Shown: in pieces, positions 10,396-21,215 of the stretch
Layout of the letters: each line of letters opens with the position of its first letter
Numbering within the stretch: the stretch's first letter is position 1
Assembly (NCBI GenBank): GCA_014338405.1
Contig: JTDE01000289.1
Coordinates: forward strand, 21,798-85,797
Source: Paragonimus skrjabini miyazakii
Taxonomy: Eukaryota > Platyhelminthes > Trematoda > Plagiorchiida > Troglotrematidae
DNA: 64,000 nucleotides
Direction of reading: 5' to 3'
Notes under the pieces: model-generated
The model's database searches: none
Seen by the model: the letters and a program-made list of their open reading frames with translations, nothing else
What the model was told of the DNA's origin: nothing
Position numbers and translations under genes: made by a program

Positions 10396-10544
10396 CTGTG
10401 CGACATTTTCATTATCATTTGTTGTTTGAATATTAGTGGGGACCCATTCATCCCAACTGTGAGCTATCTGTAATAAACGTTCAACAAAGTTCAAAACTGC
10501 CAACTGCTTTTTCTCAACACATCCTTGCCACCGGTCTGACTCCA
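10396..10544 (-). CDS. candidate internal exon, unidentified
   Basis: On the minus strand the exon runs from an acceptor-like CCCACAAG to CAG|GTAGTG and is open for 49 codons after a 2-base split codon. The composition looks like a real globular protein: a helix-like stretch with VEKKQLAVLNFVERLL, then HSWDEWVP, then an Asn/Thr-rich tail. A WDEWV string also occurs in chromo-barrel domains of MRG proteins, but the surrounding residues do not match that fold well, so I give no function. Partner exons should lie above 10.6 kb and below 10.4 kb on the same strand; none was confirmed. Confidence 0.45.
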
Positions 10545-11943
10545 CTTGTGGGTCATAAGTAGATGGCGAGTAATGTGGATGTGATAAAGGTATGAACGGT
10601 AACTAACGAAAACCATAACTGCGGGCAGTATAAGTGTTCCTTGTCTCCTCAACTGAACATTGATCAGTCCGCATCGTGGAAACAACGGTGACTCTGACTC
10701 TCACAAAGCCCTCTTAAATGACTATCCTAAATTCAACTGAGTTACTTCAAATATTAAAACTACTTTACCTAGATTAATAGCCTCAAGTAGACAGTAGATC
10801 CTTGTGAACTAGTTTACTTTAGTGTTGAATTACCTTAGATGAGATCCCAAATCCCAATGACTTCGTTAGATTTTGTATCTCTTGCTAAACCTTCGACTAC
10901 AGAACAACTGGTTCTTTTCGTGTCACCACCGTAACATTTTTCAATAAGAGCGAGTCCATAAATCATGTATTGACTGGTGTGTACGCTGGAGAAGTTGTCA
11001 ACTGCTTGTGGTGCTTCTGTCGTAGATTAATGGATTGAGAATGAAAACACTTGCAACCGGACCCACCTACAGCTTAGTACAAACCATCGTGAAGTTTGTA
11101 CGCAACAGTGGGTACACTGTTAGTATGAGATCTTCAGGCTTCATAAGATGCGAAGTTGTACAATGGTTTTAATAAAGTGGATGATGAAGTCAGTGACTGG
11201 ATAAATGTGACGTCAAAACATGTTTAAATGAGTAAGTTAAGCGTGAACAATTCGATCCGCTGAAAATGGCATACAATTGTCAGCAACAGTATAGAATAAA
11301 GACAGGCCTTACTCCGTTGAAACCAAATCGGAGTTGGACTCCAGATCTTTCATCATCAGAGCTTCCAACTACAACCACCATGTCTTGATCTGTTTACTTC
11401 AGTTTTCATCATAACAAACAAGCTAAAAGTACGTTGTACAAATATTCGAACACGTGGCAATCTGAAAACACTTACTCATGGCCAGTTTGTCTTTGTCAAT
11501 ATCCTTTTGACCTAGACATTTGAGACTATGTTGAGTTATCATAAGATTTTGAAACGACTCGGATTCCCTATTTGATGGGGCTGATTTTAGAACCAACAGC
11601 GTATGTGATGAACCAGGTATAATGGTGTCTTTTTATGAAATATGTGACAAAATAGGACGTTCCTAAAATTACTTTAGTCAGAAGTGGTTCTTCTTGAGCA
11701 CAGTTGAAATCAGACATGCTGGGCCGGTCTTCCATTTTACAGTTTTTTGCTCGGGTATAAAAATCGGTGAAAGTGACTGGTCCCGTGCTGGTAACTAGTT
11801 CGGCTTATGGCTTGTTAATTCTTAGTAGTACCTGTCACAGTAACCAAAAAGTATAACTTGTACACTGTTTTCCGACTAACACTGCACACACTGGAAGCAC
11901 ACATACTACGACTAGAAAATCAACAGGAACCACAACCATCAGG
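10545..11943. other. non-coding, nothing recognised
   Basis: No supported exon or repeat on either strand. Confidence 0.35.
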
Positions 11944-12246
11944 TCACTTATGGAGGATTGTTCGATCTTTGGGTACGTGGATCAGCGAACATTCCAAAGT
12001 TGATTCATACTCGACTGCTTCAAAAGACTAGAATCCATCGTCTTCAGTACACAAGTAAAGTATGAAGATTCTCTGTTCCGCCTCAGAAAGAGAGGCGTCC
12101 TGCAATTTGCTGGGACGCCATACATGAAGGGCATTATTCTTTCCTTTTGTGTTGGGAAACAGTTCGTGTTGACACTTCGGCTGCCCTGGGAAGTAAGCCT
12201 GATTAGATAGCTTAAAAATTGCGCTAAGCGTCCATTTGCATTTTGC
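11944..12246 (-). pseudogene. decayed reading frame, unidentified
   Basis: One minus-strand frame stays open for 101 codons with a single in-frame TAG at 12028-12030. Its residues look protein-like, for example LSEAEQRIFILYL and VEYESTLECSL. A second frame over the same bases is also open for over 80 codons, so the true frame is not certain. It follows the integrase-like debris at 12.4-13.1 kb on the same strand and may be the 3' part of the same decayed element. I cannot name it. Confidence 0.35.
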
Positions 12247-12364
12247 TTAGCTGTCAAGATCACATCCTTCTTACGTCATGTTTATTTCCCTTACATTCTA
12301 ATTACATAGATGTATGTTCAGAGTGCACCAACCACCAGTCCGGAATATATTTTGATAGTCTTCA

Positions 12365-13085
12365 TTAGTCCGTTGAAATGAACACATGTTCACCAACCTT
12401 TGTATGTTGATCAACAAGCATTAAAACAATGAAGGTGTTTTTGACCCACCACGAACTGAATTCACAGATTGTGTAGACTTTTGCATTGAGCGTTGGTGGT
12501 GTTTCCAATGTCATTGTTGGAATTTGGGTAGGTGTAAACTGCAGGACCAATTACGCTACGTAGAACGAGCTTTCCGTAGTTGCCTTGAGGTGGATTTTCA
12601 ACACAGTGGCTATGTTGTCAGTTTCTTAAGACAAACGGATGTAAGCATTTTTTTGACTTGTTGAGGCGGCAAAACTTAACAAGTGGAGGCCAACCCTCTG
12701 CATACAGAAAAACTTGTTCATCAGTATCAGATTGCTTCGATAACTGGTGCACACTAGCAGTTGTGCTGTTAAGGATTCCTACATTTTTCTTCATGATTCC
12801 TACTGACATTTTCCAACATAAACCTGCTGACTATGGTAGATACCTGTTATGTGGCAGCAAAGTGCACTGGAGTGATATAATGTGCAAAAAACTGTTTCTG
12901 ATTGCTTGTACTTGAAACTGCTTAATGTTTGCTTCGTTCAGTGACCCTTATCAGTTTTCACCCATCGGCAACGTTCATTCAGTTGCACTAGACGGAACAC
13001 AGGGAGAGAGTTCAGGTTGCGGGGCTAAGCTGCCGTTCGCTTGTTAAGTTTTTCACAGGTAGCGCAAACGAAATCATCGTAATAG
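12365..13085 (-). pseudogene. decayed coding debris with integrase-like motifs (possible Ty3/gypsy remnant)
   Basis: At the upstream end (about 12935-13085, minus) a frame reads YYDDFVCATCEKLNKR followed by PVFRLVQLNE and TDKGH. This recalls the CxxC half of a zinc-binding integrase N-domain leading into the core. At the other end (12365-12470) the frame reads FIVLMLVDQHTKVGEHV, close to the xILVxVDxFTKWxE strand that holds the first catalytic Asp of gypsy integrases. Between them lie about 0.45 kb of protein-like sequence broken by TGA stops and a frameshift, which would be an insertion if the reading is right. The identification rests on short motifs only. Confidence 0.3.
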
Positions 13086-13488
13086 CAACCTTCTTCATGA
13101 TGAATATTAAAGTCCATTATAAATTACGATGAAAATTTGCTGTCGTTCGGTACCATCCTTACAACAACCTATTTATTACAGCGGTTCTCATTATAGCAGT
13201 CCGCTACAGAGGCATAATCACATACTGTGGAGATAGCCTTACCACGGTAATATTTCTGAAAATTTTGACATTACTGTGGATAATCCGAAAAACTGAATTT
13301 AATTTGGTCCAGGTCTTTTGCAACTAAGTCTCTTTTCAAAATTGTCAAGTCTTCTGGGCTTATTGCTAAAATAATTCCAAAGGTCAGCATTGGGGATGTT
13401 GCTGTTTGAGAAATCCTGTGTTGACAGTTAATCCCTCAGATCATTAGGTGGATTCCGTATGAATCAGTGGGACGAGCGGATAAATGAG

Positions 13489-13700
13489 TTAGTGTGTGGG
13501 GTACAACTGGTTTAGCGCTTGTAGTGTTTGAGAATGCTGTCCTTGCTGCTGGCTCGATTCAGTTCGGATTTTACAAAATCCGTTCAGTTTGAAAATAACA
13601 GATTTGTTACCATTTACTAAAAACAGAGTTAAATTTTCGAGTATTTCACTTTTAACATGCTTCAAAGACGGCTGGTTTTCCCGCAAATTAGCTGTAATCG
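13489..13700 (-). CDS. candidate 3'-terminal exon, unidentified
   Basis: A very good acceptor precedes it on the minus strand (pyrimidine tract ending CTGTCTACAG). The frame after a 2-base split codon is open for about 69 codons to TAA at 13489-13491. It encodes a Lys/Glu/Leu-rich segment followed by a Gln-rich tail (ESSQQQGQHSQ). No AATAAA was found close downstream, which weakens the terminal-exon reading. No family recognised. Confidence 0.35.
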
Positions 13701-14981
13701 CTGTAGACAGGCACAAGAAGGAAAATCAGTTGACAGTGATAGTTATTGACTCGAAGTTTGTTATTCGACAAATCGTGATTTTTGTTTACCTAGTGCAACG
13801 TTTATTGAAGTCCCGCCTAAAGCATCGTCCGCTGAGATGGCACGAGTTTCGTAAAAATACACGTTAATATTTGACTACTTACGAGTAGCACAATTGTTCA
13901 GAAAATGTGCGGTATTTCATTTCTTTCGCTGAAAGGTTGTAGTATCCCATGTAGTACTCTAACTACATTACATACGCTAGGTTACTAAATGAGTCTTTGT
14001 TCCTTCAATTCTAAACGCAAAAGGAGCAGCGTACCAACTTCCGGGTTAATGCCACCATTCTACAGCAATAACACACGACTGGATAATGGGTTTTGCAAAT
14101 ATTTTACACCACCCCAGTTTTGTGTAAGTAGGCAAACTTTTTGCAACAACAAAAAACAACCGACTGCTCTTTTATCTCAGTGTGACTACTTATATAACTC
14201 TAACACCCATGAGGTCTTTCCTTTCATTGAATACTATGAACAGTCTTATTCGTTCCTTATTGCTCAGTTTGATTATTAGTCACTATGTCCACACTACATC
14301 CACTATCTTTCGGCCTGGTCATGCTACTGGCCGCTAATATTTTTACCATACTCATACGTTTACTGAAAGCCAGAGTGTTGGCCATTCGTGAAGAACGGAC
14401 GAAAATCTGATCAACGGGATAGCGGACTAGATAACTGAGCAGGTAGTTAGAAATAATTATCGTAAGTCCGCTTACTGTTTGACTCGTAAACGATCGCTCG
14501 TCATTTTAGCCACAAGACTTTTGACTAACTTTGGACGCAACATTAACTCATCTAATTAGTTCATTGTTCTATAACGCGCTCAAAAGTCAAGGCAAATCGA
14601 TGAAGTGTTGGAGTTTCCATTCTGCTCATTAGCACCTGACATTTTCTTACGGAATCTTTCTGCTACTGACTTTCTGAAACCGCGACAATCTTCCAACCTA
14701 TCCTTTCTTTCTAAAAACATTCAATGCAAATTAAGATGTGTAGAAATTGTTTCGGTTTATTACAACTGTACATGTCTTGGGGATCCTATGAATTGGGTAT
14801 CCATAATGCTATTTTCAAAATATCCTATACACACTGAAGTAGGTTAGTTTTTATCAGTTTCAAGCATGTGGCTTATAGCTCGTGGTGTTGTACTATTTAG
14901 AGTCCTAATTACACTTAAGGAATTTACTTAGGACTTCACATTTTGGTTGTGAGACGTGAAGGAATGGATTTTATGTTACAG
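13701..14981. other. intron or intergenic, weak candidates only
   Basis: Open frames at 13989-14279 and 14605-14847 (plus) look partly protein-like; the second is Cys-containing and ends at GAA|GTAGGT. Neither has a convincing acceptor, so neither is called. Confidence 0.3.
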
Positions 14982-15195
14982 ATTTTGTTTCCCGCTTCGT
15001 GTCCGAGTCAGTATAAATAGAAATATTTGTCGATGCCATTTTGCAACCTGCCACCGGTCATGTGGGGGTATTGTAGGAAATGGTTATCCGAAGTTGGTGA
15101 ACCGGAGTACTATTGAATTAATCCAGAAAACGAATGAAGGAGCTGTGCAGCATGAGGCCGAGAATAAACACCAAACTATCCGTCATTACACATGA
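14982..15195 (+). CDS. candidate 3'-terminal exon with Cys cluster, unidentified
   Basis: The acceptor TTATGTTACAG precedes a frame that runs about 70 codons to TGA at 15193-15195. Overlapping AATAAA signals at 15253-15262 follow within 70 bases. The encoded segment has a basic start, a Cys cluster spaced C-x-C-x4-C-x3-C (ICRCHFATCHRSCGG) and a polar C-terminus rich in Glu, Gln, His and Lys. A second acceptor at 15075-15076 (TATTGTAG) would shorten it and keep the frame. The link with earlier exons was not found, so identity is open. The acceptor, stop and double poly(A) signal together are better than chance. Confidence 0.4.
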
Positions 15196-15252
15196 AAGTC
15201 TTATTCATAATGTTGGAATACAATTGTCCTTTGTAAACAATCATGCACACAA

Positions 15253-15262
15253 AATAAATAAA
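15253..15262 (+). promoter_or_regulatory. two overlapping polyadenylation signals
   Basis: AATAAATAAA about 58 bases after the stop of the 14982-15195 candidate exon. Confidence 0.4.
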
Positions 15263-16710
15263 TGAGATTTCCATGGTTCACGTATACTCTAAGGACTGTG
15301 TACAGCTGATAGTTAACAAAACAAACTTAGTTGGACCTCTGAGTTGAACTTTTAAAATGGTAGATAACAGTTTACGTGGTCAACCTTACGGACATAGAGA
15401 ATAAATGTGGAAATAAATAATGTTATCGGCAAAGGGTTAGTGAATAGTGTAACCCTATTCTTTATCGTTCTATGTAAACGGTGCTACGAGGTCGTCGAGA
15501 TGAAATATTCCAAATAAGCATGTTTCTGATCATTTCAAACGACAGACAACAAATTGATAAGGAAAACAGAAATACATCCATCTAGTACTTACTAATGAAT
15601 TACCGAAACGATACTTATGTAAAAAAACTCCGCGGTACTGTGAGTTGCATAACTGCTTTCAAAAGTTACTTAGTATTTATCGTCAGTTTCCTGCTCTGTA
15701 ATCAGAGTATTATGGTTAATACAAATTAAATTCAGTAACAGTAACTGCAAAATGTTTCAAGTTCGGATCAAGTTCCTAGTACTGTTTTTAACTAGGTAGC
15801 AACGATAACTGTTCTGTCTAATCATTTATGAATATAACAGAAAAATACAGTCACACATGTGGATGAGGCTCTGAGGGTTGCATATTTCTTCATCAACACA
15901 ATCTTTAAGTAAACGGCTACGGCGACTGTTGATTACAATGAAAAAAATATTACTCTTTCCATTTTAACGGTACCGCATGACAGGATGGCTCTACGTAATC
16001 TCTGCTCAAATAATACACGATGTGACTTGTTCATAATTTACTAGATATCTGTAACACGTCAGGTAATCCGGTATAGAAGTTTTCATCATCTCAGGTCATG
16101 ATATACGTACTATGTGACTAATAAATGTAAAACAAGCTTTGTTCAGTGTGATTAACTGATGTTGATAACCACTCCGTGCGCAATAAAATGTACCTGAGAG
16201 ACATACTGATTGCATGATACAGGTAGATGTTCGTAATCTTGAAAGAAAAGTATTTGCTAACAACTCGGACTTCGGTAAGATAAACGAGCGACAGAAACGG
16301 AGTCCACTAACAAATCAGTTGCAAGAACATTTGCCTCGTCTGAGCATACAGTTACAGTCGCTGGTCCAGATATTTCCCACATGAAAGTCAGAATTATTAT
16401 ATCTGCCAAACTAATTACCGGTAAGATATGGAAGATGAAAAATAGTATAGAAAACGGAAACGATAAAGGAGGACTCGGAGTAACAAAACAAGCACCATTA
16501 CTTCCTGTTCGTTGCTGTTTTGGACGGCATCCTCAACCGAAGATGTTCATCATGTTTATAACCCTGGACAGGAAACCGCGAACGTCCCACTGAAGGAAGG
16601 TTTCACGTCAGTGCATTTACAAACCAATTCCAAGTCACACGTTGACCACGAGGTGACCACCTAAGGGCAAACTCACCACTCAAAAACAAGCGATGACGTA
16701 GCATGCTTTA
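15263..16710. other. AT-rich non-coding stretch
   Basis: No convincing gene. A weak match to the SINE-A tail near 16260-16300 ('ggacttcggtaaga....gcgacagaaac') is too short to call. Confidence 0.35.
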
Positions 16711-17304
16711 AGGTGACAATTGCACAATGTGATCAACCCGAATAAACCTGTGATTAGCGATCATTATATTTAGAGGCCAACAGAGTCTATCTCTTTGGAA
16801 GACACATAAGTGAACTTCGGCTGAACTGCTGTTAGAAGGGCTCAACCCGGCTTCCTAGGAATCTTCGTAAATTAAATGTGAACCATCCATTAGCCTTTCA
16901 GATTGCATCGTATACACCCGTCTTCCTACTATTTGTTGCTATAGTGAGATATAAAATAGTTCATGAGTTTCCAGTAATACTGATGCGTTTAATTGTAACT
17001 GCTCGTTGTATTCGTGAGGTCCCGCAATATCCTGTTGGTTGTTCTCGAAGTTTTTTCGAATAAATTTCCTGTGCAAAAATCTATTGGCTGTCAGGTCTAA
17101 TACTTCGGTGAACATCCAGTAGTTCAAATGAATGCGCGGATAATCAGCGGTTGCCAGCTGAACGGACTTTAGTGCTGAGCCTGTACATGACAGCCGGATA
17201 TGTGCACAATGTGCCTCAATGTCGTTTGGTGGAGGGATCGGTGACCAATGGTAAACACGACCTAGCAGGTATGGAACCTCTGTGGTTGTGCTAGATTCGG
17301 TACA
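16711..17304 (-). pseudogene. long decayed reading frame, unidentified
   Basis: One minus-strand frame is open for 121 codons (17304 down to a TAG at 16939-16941). It then continues in the same frame for about 75 more codons to 16711, broken only by a second TAG at 16855-16857. The residues look like real protein throughout, for example HWSPIPPPNDIEAHC and LCVFQRDRLCWPL. There is no ATG at the start, and the beginning lies near an acceptor-like AATCTAG at about 17296-17302. This could be a live exon ending at the first stop or a relic of a gene or transposon. I recognise no domain. Confidence 0.4.
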
Positions 17305-17420
17305 TCATTTTGAGCTTTATGATGGACTGACCTCTCATCTAAGTGCGTAGTAATAAAATCCATAGAAACGCTCCAGGTTGACTCACAATCCGGGGGACTA
17401 CGACGACATCGATGACTTAC

Positions 17421-17524
17421 TGGTGTACAGTCAATCTGTATCTCAAATCAACTAAAAGACTGGAAGTCACTTGGTAGCGTTGAACATGAATTCTGACGAG
17501 AAACAGACAGTTATCGCCCCAGGA
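17421..17524 (-). CDS. candidate exon with perfect donor, unidentified
   Basis: Minus strand, acceptor-like GGTGCAG at 17525-17531, donor CA|GTAAGT at 17415-17420, open frame of about 34 codons (SWGDNCLFLVRIHVQRYQ and on). The frame is in fact open upstream to 17650, so the exon may be longer. It ends with two bases of a codon, which is compatible in phase with the long frame beginning near 17296, about 125 bp downstream, so the two may be exons of one minus-strand gene. No family recognised. Confidence 0.35.
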
Positions 17525-18034
17525 CTGCACCGAAATCATAGTGTCCAAGCAACGTGAATTAGTTTCGAGAAAATGAGTTTGTAGTATTGTGTTAGAGTGC
17601 CGAAGCGGTGGTTGAGTAAGACAATAAACAACAAAGGTGAAGGCTTTCAACGTACTTTTACGGGCTGCCTGTTGATTTACCTACATACTTATTCGACTGC
17701 TGAAAGTGGTAGCTCAAATGATGTCCGAAATGATAGAGTGAGGATTCGGACCGTAACGTTTGTCTGACACAACGCTCGGGTGTCTACGATTTCCATTATA
17801 TTCACCAAAAGATGTGAATATTTTTTGGCGGATAGAAACAGTGCTGGTGATTACTTGGTGGGCGTGGGTGATTAGACAAATTGTTTATGTGCAATATTGT
17901 GTGGATTAGCAACGAATCTGGTCGCCGCCGCTGCCTTGGCTAAAGAATGAGACTAGAAATGTTAAACGGAATTTGTTAATAGCAAGCAGTAGGCAATTTC
18001 GGTTCAGGTGAACTTGAATGTCACTCTTACCTGA
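17525..18034. other. non-coding or upstream extension of the 17.4 kb exon
   Basis: The minus-strand frame of the candidate exon stays open to 17650. Beyond that nothing was recognised. Confidence 0.3.
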
Positions 18035-18130
18035 TCAAAGCTTCCGTAGTGCCTTAGGCCTTTCGGCCAATCCATATCGAAAAACATTATACTCAAGCTT
18101 CGCCCTTGTCACAACTCGTCATTACTGAAT
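18025..18130 (-). repeat. R3 repeat, worn copy related to the fold-back element core
   Basis: 'ggccaatccatatcgaaaa....actcaagcttcgccctt' parallels 'ggcccccttcgaaaa....actcgagtttcgctctc' at 8220-8263 and 'acttgagtttcgctcttg' near 57772. Overlaps the tail of the decayed frame above. Confidence 0.3.
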
Positions 18131-18787
18131 ACACTTGTCCTGTTAATAAGCTGAGAATTGTTGCATATAAAGCATACATCCTGGATGCTTAGACCGTGTT
18201 GACTTGAGCAACCGTATCTTGGGGCGATGATTCGAAAGGCAATCTAGTAAGGTGGCGTGGAGAATTACAGAATTTATAGTCAGTTTGGACCCATTGACCA
18301 GCATTCCGACATTTCACGACCTATAGATGGAGTCCATCCATGGAGGATTTCCCATGCATTCTACATTAGGTTGAGAAGGACGTAGCCCAACAAGCACCAG
18401 GCTGATTCGGTGTAGTGGATCTACCAAGACCAACAGGTTTGCTGCAACCACTGTCTCTTTCTGTTGTAGATCAGTTACAAGTTGGTTCATATAACATTCT
18501 GAACGGCATCCAGACGTTCATTTTCTGAAACCAGTGGTCACAGCGACTCGGACGTCATTTTGTATGTGTGTCCATGGCTGGCGGAGACCTAAGATTTCCT
18601 CGGGTAATATGGACACCATAGTAGCTGAACGACAAGCTCTGCAGCAACCTATGTGATCTCGTTGATGCATTTGGAACTCTACTGTGATAGAAGTGACCTG
18701 TGGTGTCGTGGTAGAGTAAAAAAGTTGTGTGCTACTTGATAGAAGACGACTGTTACCTGTAGATGCAACGCGCCCCGGTATTAGCAT
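18035..18787 (-). pseudogene. decayed coding sequence, unidentified
   Basis: A single minus-strand frame runs 251 codons from 18787 to 18035. Stops interrupt it at 18518-18520, at 18314-18316 and then several times below about 18140. The first three open runs are about 89, 67 and 57 codons, much longer than expected in this AT-rich background. The sequence includes a Cys pair (GCCRAC), a long polar middle and an aliphatic LLVLVDPLHR stretch. No catalytic motif was recognised. It may be a worn retroelement gag/pol or a processed host pseudogene. Confidence 0.4.
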
Positions 18788-18874
18788 TGCTTACTGTTTG
18801 CGATTGCGTGGTTTTCAGATAAATTCCTTTATATTGTAATACTTCTTGGTACTCCTGCTCAAGCCAATATTTCA

Positions 18875-18985
18875 GGACCGGTTTCGCAGTCGTTTGAACC
18901 CATCAGGTAGAGGCAGTCAGAATAGAGAATTGAACTGGCTATTCCTTGGGTTACGTGACAATGCTCTTATCCCCCCGGCCACCAC
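18875..18985 (-). repeat. SINE-B, tRNA-like repeat, copy 1
   Basis: Read on the minus strand it contains 'gataagagc.tt', a B-box-like 'cagttcaattc' and the flank 'gatgggttcaaacg', in the same order as the copy at 38735-38835. The A-box side (GGCTGAGCTGATAAGAG in the other copy) is worn here. Confidence 0.45.
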
Positions 18986-19963
18986 CCATCAATTACTGCT
19001 GACCCCAATTTGTTACATTGGGCGAATCAAGTGACAGTGAACTTTAAACTGAGAAGAATTACGGCCGTAGATCGGCAAGTATTCTCATAATGCCGATGTT
19101 CGCACATGTAAATATGTAAACTGTATGCGTCACCTCAAAGAACAGATACAAGATAGATTATTTTGAATAGTTGAAAAATAATTCTGTCGGTGGAGCTGCA
19201 ACACGATATGAGGCACTGAAAAAGTTAGGCAAAATTATGAACCAGCCTAGAATGTTCTGCTGAGGCGCCTGCATCTATCAACTGCTCATTTGTTGATTAT
19301 TTTAGTGGAGGTATGGCAAACCTAGAAGATCTGACAGAGGTTTTAAAGTATGTAATGCTTTTTGTGCCAACCACTTGTTGAAGAATCTACCTACTGTGTC
19401 ACACACGGCAAAACTGCTAAATACTGGAAATTGGCACCCGTCACATTGGCTTTTAGAGAAGATGGGACTAAACTTCGCACGATTTGGTGCACTCCTGTCA
19501 CGCCGGCAGTTTATAGAAAAAAATCACTTCCGATAGAAAACTCAAGTGACTAACACCAACTTCAATCCACTTTCTCCGATTTGCTGATGCCCCACCAGTG
19601 ATACTCATGATGTTCTATGATTGCCTATCCTTGTGTCACTTGATGAAAAGTTTAGAAGTGTGTACACGTGTTCACTCATCCAAAACACTGTAGTTTGCAA
19701 AACTGACAAAGAGACAACTCCACAAATTATCAGTGAAACCGGCATTTATTTCTTGGTTAATTAACTGCTACGCGATTATTCTGTCAATATTAATCAGTGC
19801 ATTCAAGTTACTAGTCATATCTCATCATCATCCAACGCTGGCACAGGTGTTCTTTAGATTCTATTTGTTTTCTTGTTTTTATGTTGAATATGTTTTATCC
19901 ACGTCATTTCTGTACCACACTTGCCCTGACAGATAAGGAACGAGTATGGTTTGAAGCAATAGA
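18986..19963. other. no supported gene
   Basis: The interval 19362-19553 is open on both strands with protein-like residues, so no strand can be chosen. A hydrophobic plus-strand frame at 19733-19936 lacks splice support. Confidence 0.3.
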
Positions 19964-20282
19964 TACCCCACAATATTGTCCTCACGTGCTTCATTGAACG
20001 ATTTGTTTGGACGTATGACTCAATCTCACTACAGTCTTCTGTCCTCAAGTATAATCAGATCTGTCGCTATGATGCTTACACCAGTTGTGGACACTCATCC
20101 TAACGACCCTTCCAATAAGTATGCACTTTTTCATGTAAATAGTGAACATTTAGCCGATTTTCCATATATTTTTCCCTTAGGGATCGGTTCGAATGAAAGT
20201 GTTACGTTATCATATCATTTTATCACTATTCTCAGTTGCCTAACGATTTCTTGCTGGGCAAATTCCCCTCGATATAACTTAG
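19964..20282 (+). CDS. candidate exon ending at a consensus donor, unidentified
   Basis: The plus-strand frame is open for more than 100 codons and ends at TTAG|GTAAGT, a consensus splice donor. The residues are mixed and protein-like (TPVVDTHPNDPSNKYALF), with a short hydrophobic run (YHFITILSCLTISCW) near the end. The true left border is unclear: several AG sites inside could be acceptors, the best being TTTTTCCCTTAG near 20180. No domain recognised. Confidence 0.33.
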
Positions 20283-21061
20283 GTAAGTTTGTAAGAAAAA
20301 AAGCGTTTCTGTAGTGTAGTTTGCAGTTTAGTAATCCAACTCACTTCGCCAACCAACTAAGCTATAGTTCGTCTGAGTGCATCTTATTCCTCTAGGCACC
20401 CGTGATTGTTGTTTTAGGAAGCATTGAAGATTATTTACGTTTCGGTCTGGAAACACTCGGATAAAATCTCCAAGACCTACGCAGACCACGTCTGATCAGC
20501 TATGTATGTCGCTATTGGTTCAACAGTGAAATATACAAAACATCTTGTATAACTTGTTGCTCGATGGGTCATCTGGATCGGATGGCATTTCCACAGTAGA
20601 TCTTGAATGTTTAACTTTATTTCCTATTCAGTACCCTAATTACACACGAGGAATAATCGTTTACATAGAAACAAATGTTTGCATTGCACTAACCTGAATA
20701 AAATATTCGTGTACTATCAGACACTGCTTGTTAAACTCCTTCTAGCTTGTTTCGGCTTGCTACATATAACAATCTCAGACCACTTTCATAACTGCATACC
20801 CTACATGGTCATTGTAGTTCTTTCTCGAATCTCAACTTATTTTTAGACTACTCTTTGCGTAGGCGTTTACAAACGAGGCGAGTCAATTAATTTTATTCTG
20901 TACTTCTGAAAAAGAAAAAAGGCGTTAGAGAATTTGTAATGTGCTCAACAGCATAAACTAAAGCGTTTCATTCAGTTTTTGAATTTCTACTTACTTTTAT
21001 TTCCTTCCTGCGTTGTATGCACTGACACTTCCATTTGATTTGATGTATATATAATTTAGAG
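20283..21061. other. AT-rich non-coding stretch
   Basis: Nothing recognised. Confidence 0.35.
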
Positions 21062-21215
21062 GAAACCCAATTGCGAAAAATCTGGACTTCGGTTAAATTC
21101 GAAACAGCGACAGAAACAACATGCCCAAACGTGGCAAATTCTCTAACAGCTGAGCTACGAAGCCACGCCGGAAGCTCAGAACTGTCACATTTGGACCTAG
21201 TTACCCACCCAACCA
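21062..21215 (-). repeat. SINE-A, tRNA-like repeat, copy A1 (5'-truncated)
   Basis: The reverse complement matches copy A2 over about 150 bases: 'gggtaactaggtccaaatgtga', 'gagcttccggcgtggcttcg', A-box TAGCTCAGCTGT, a B-box-like GTTTCGAATTT and the tail 'cagatttttcgcaattggg'. It lacks the 5' body present in A2 and is broken exactly where A2 begins. Confidence 0.75.

Noticed and set aside
13989..14131. Exon ending at TGT|GTAAGT
   Set aside because: The donor is good but no credible acceptor or start context was found. Left as a weak candidate only.
17225..17320. tRNA-like plus-strand match ('tggtaaacacg')
   Set aside because: The match is only about 11 bases, and the interval is part of a long minus-strand protein-like frame.
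19362..19553. 63-codon plus-strand ORF
   Set aside because: The minus strand is open over the same bases for about 70 codons with equally protein-like residues and there are no decisive splice sites.
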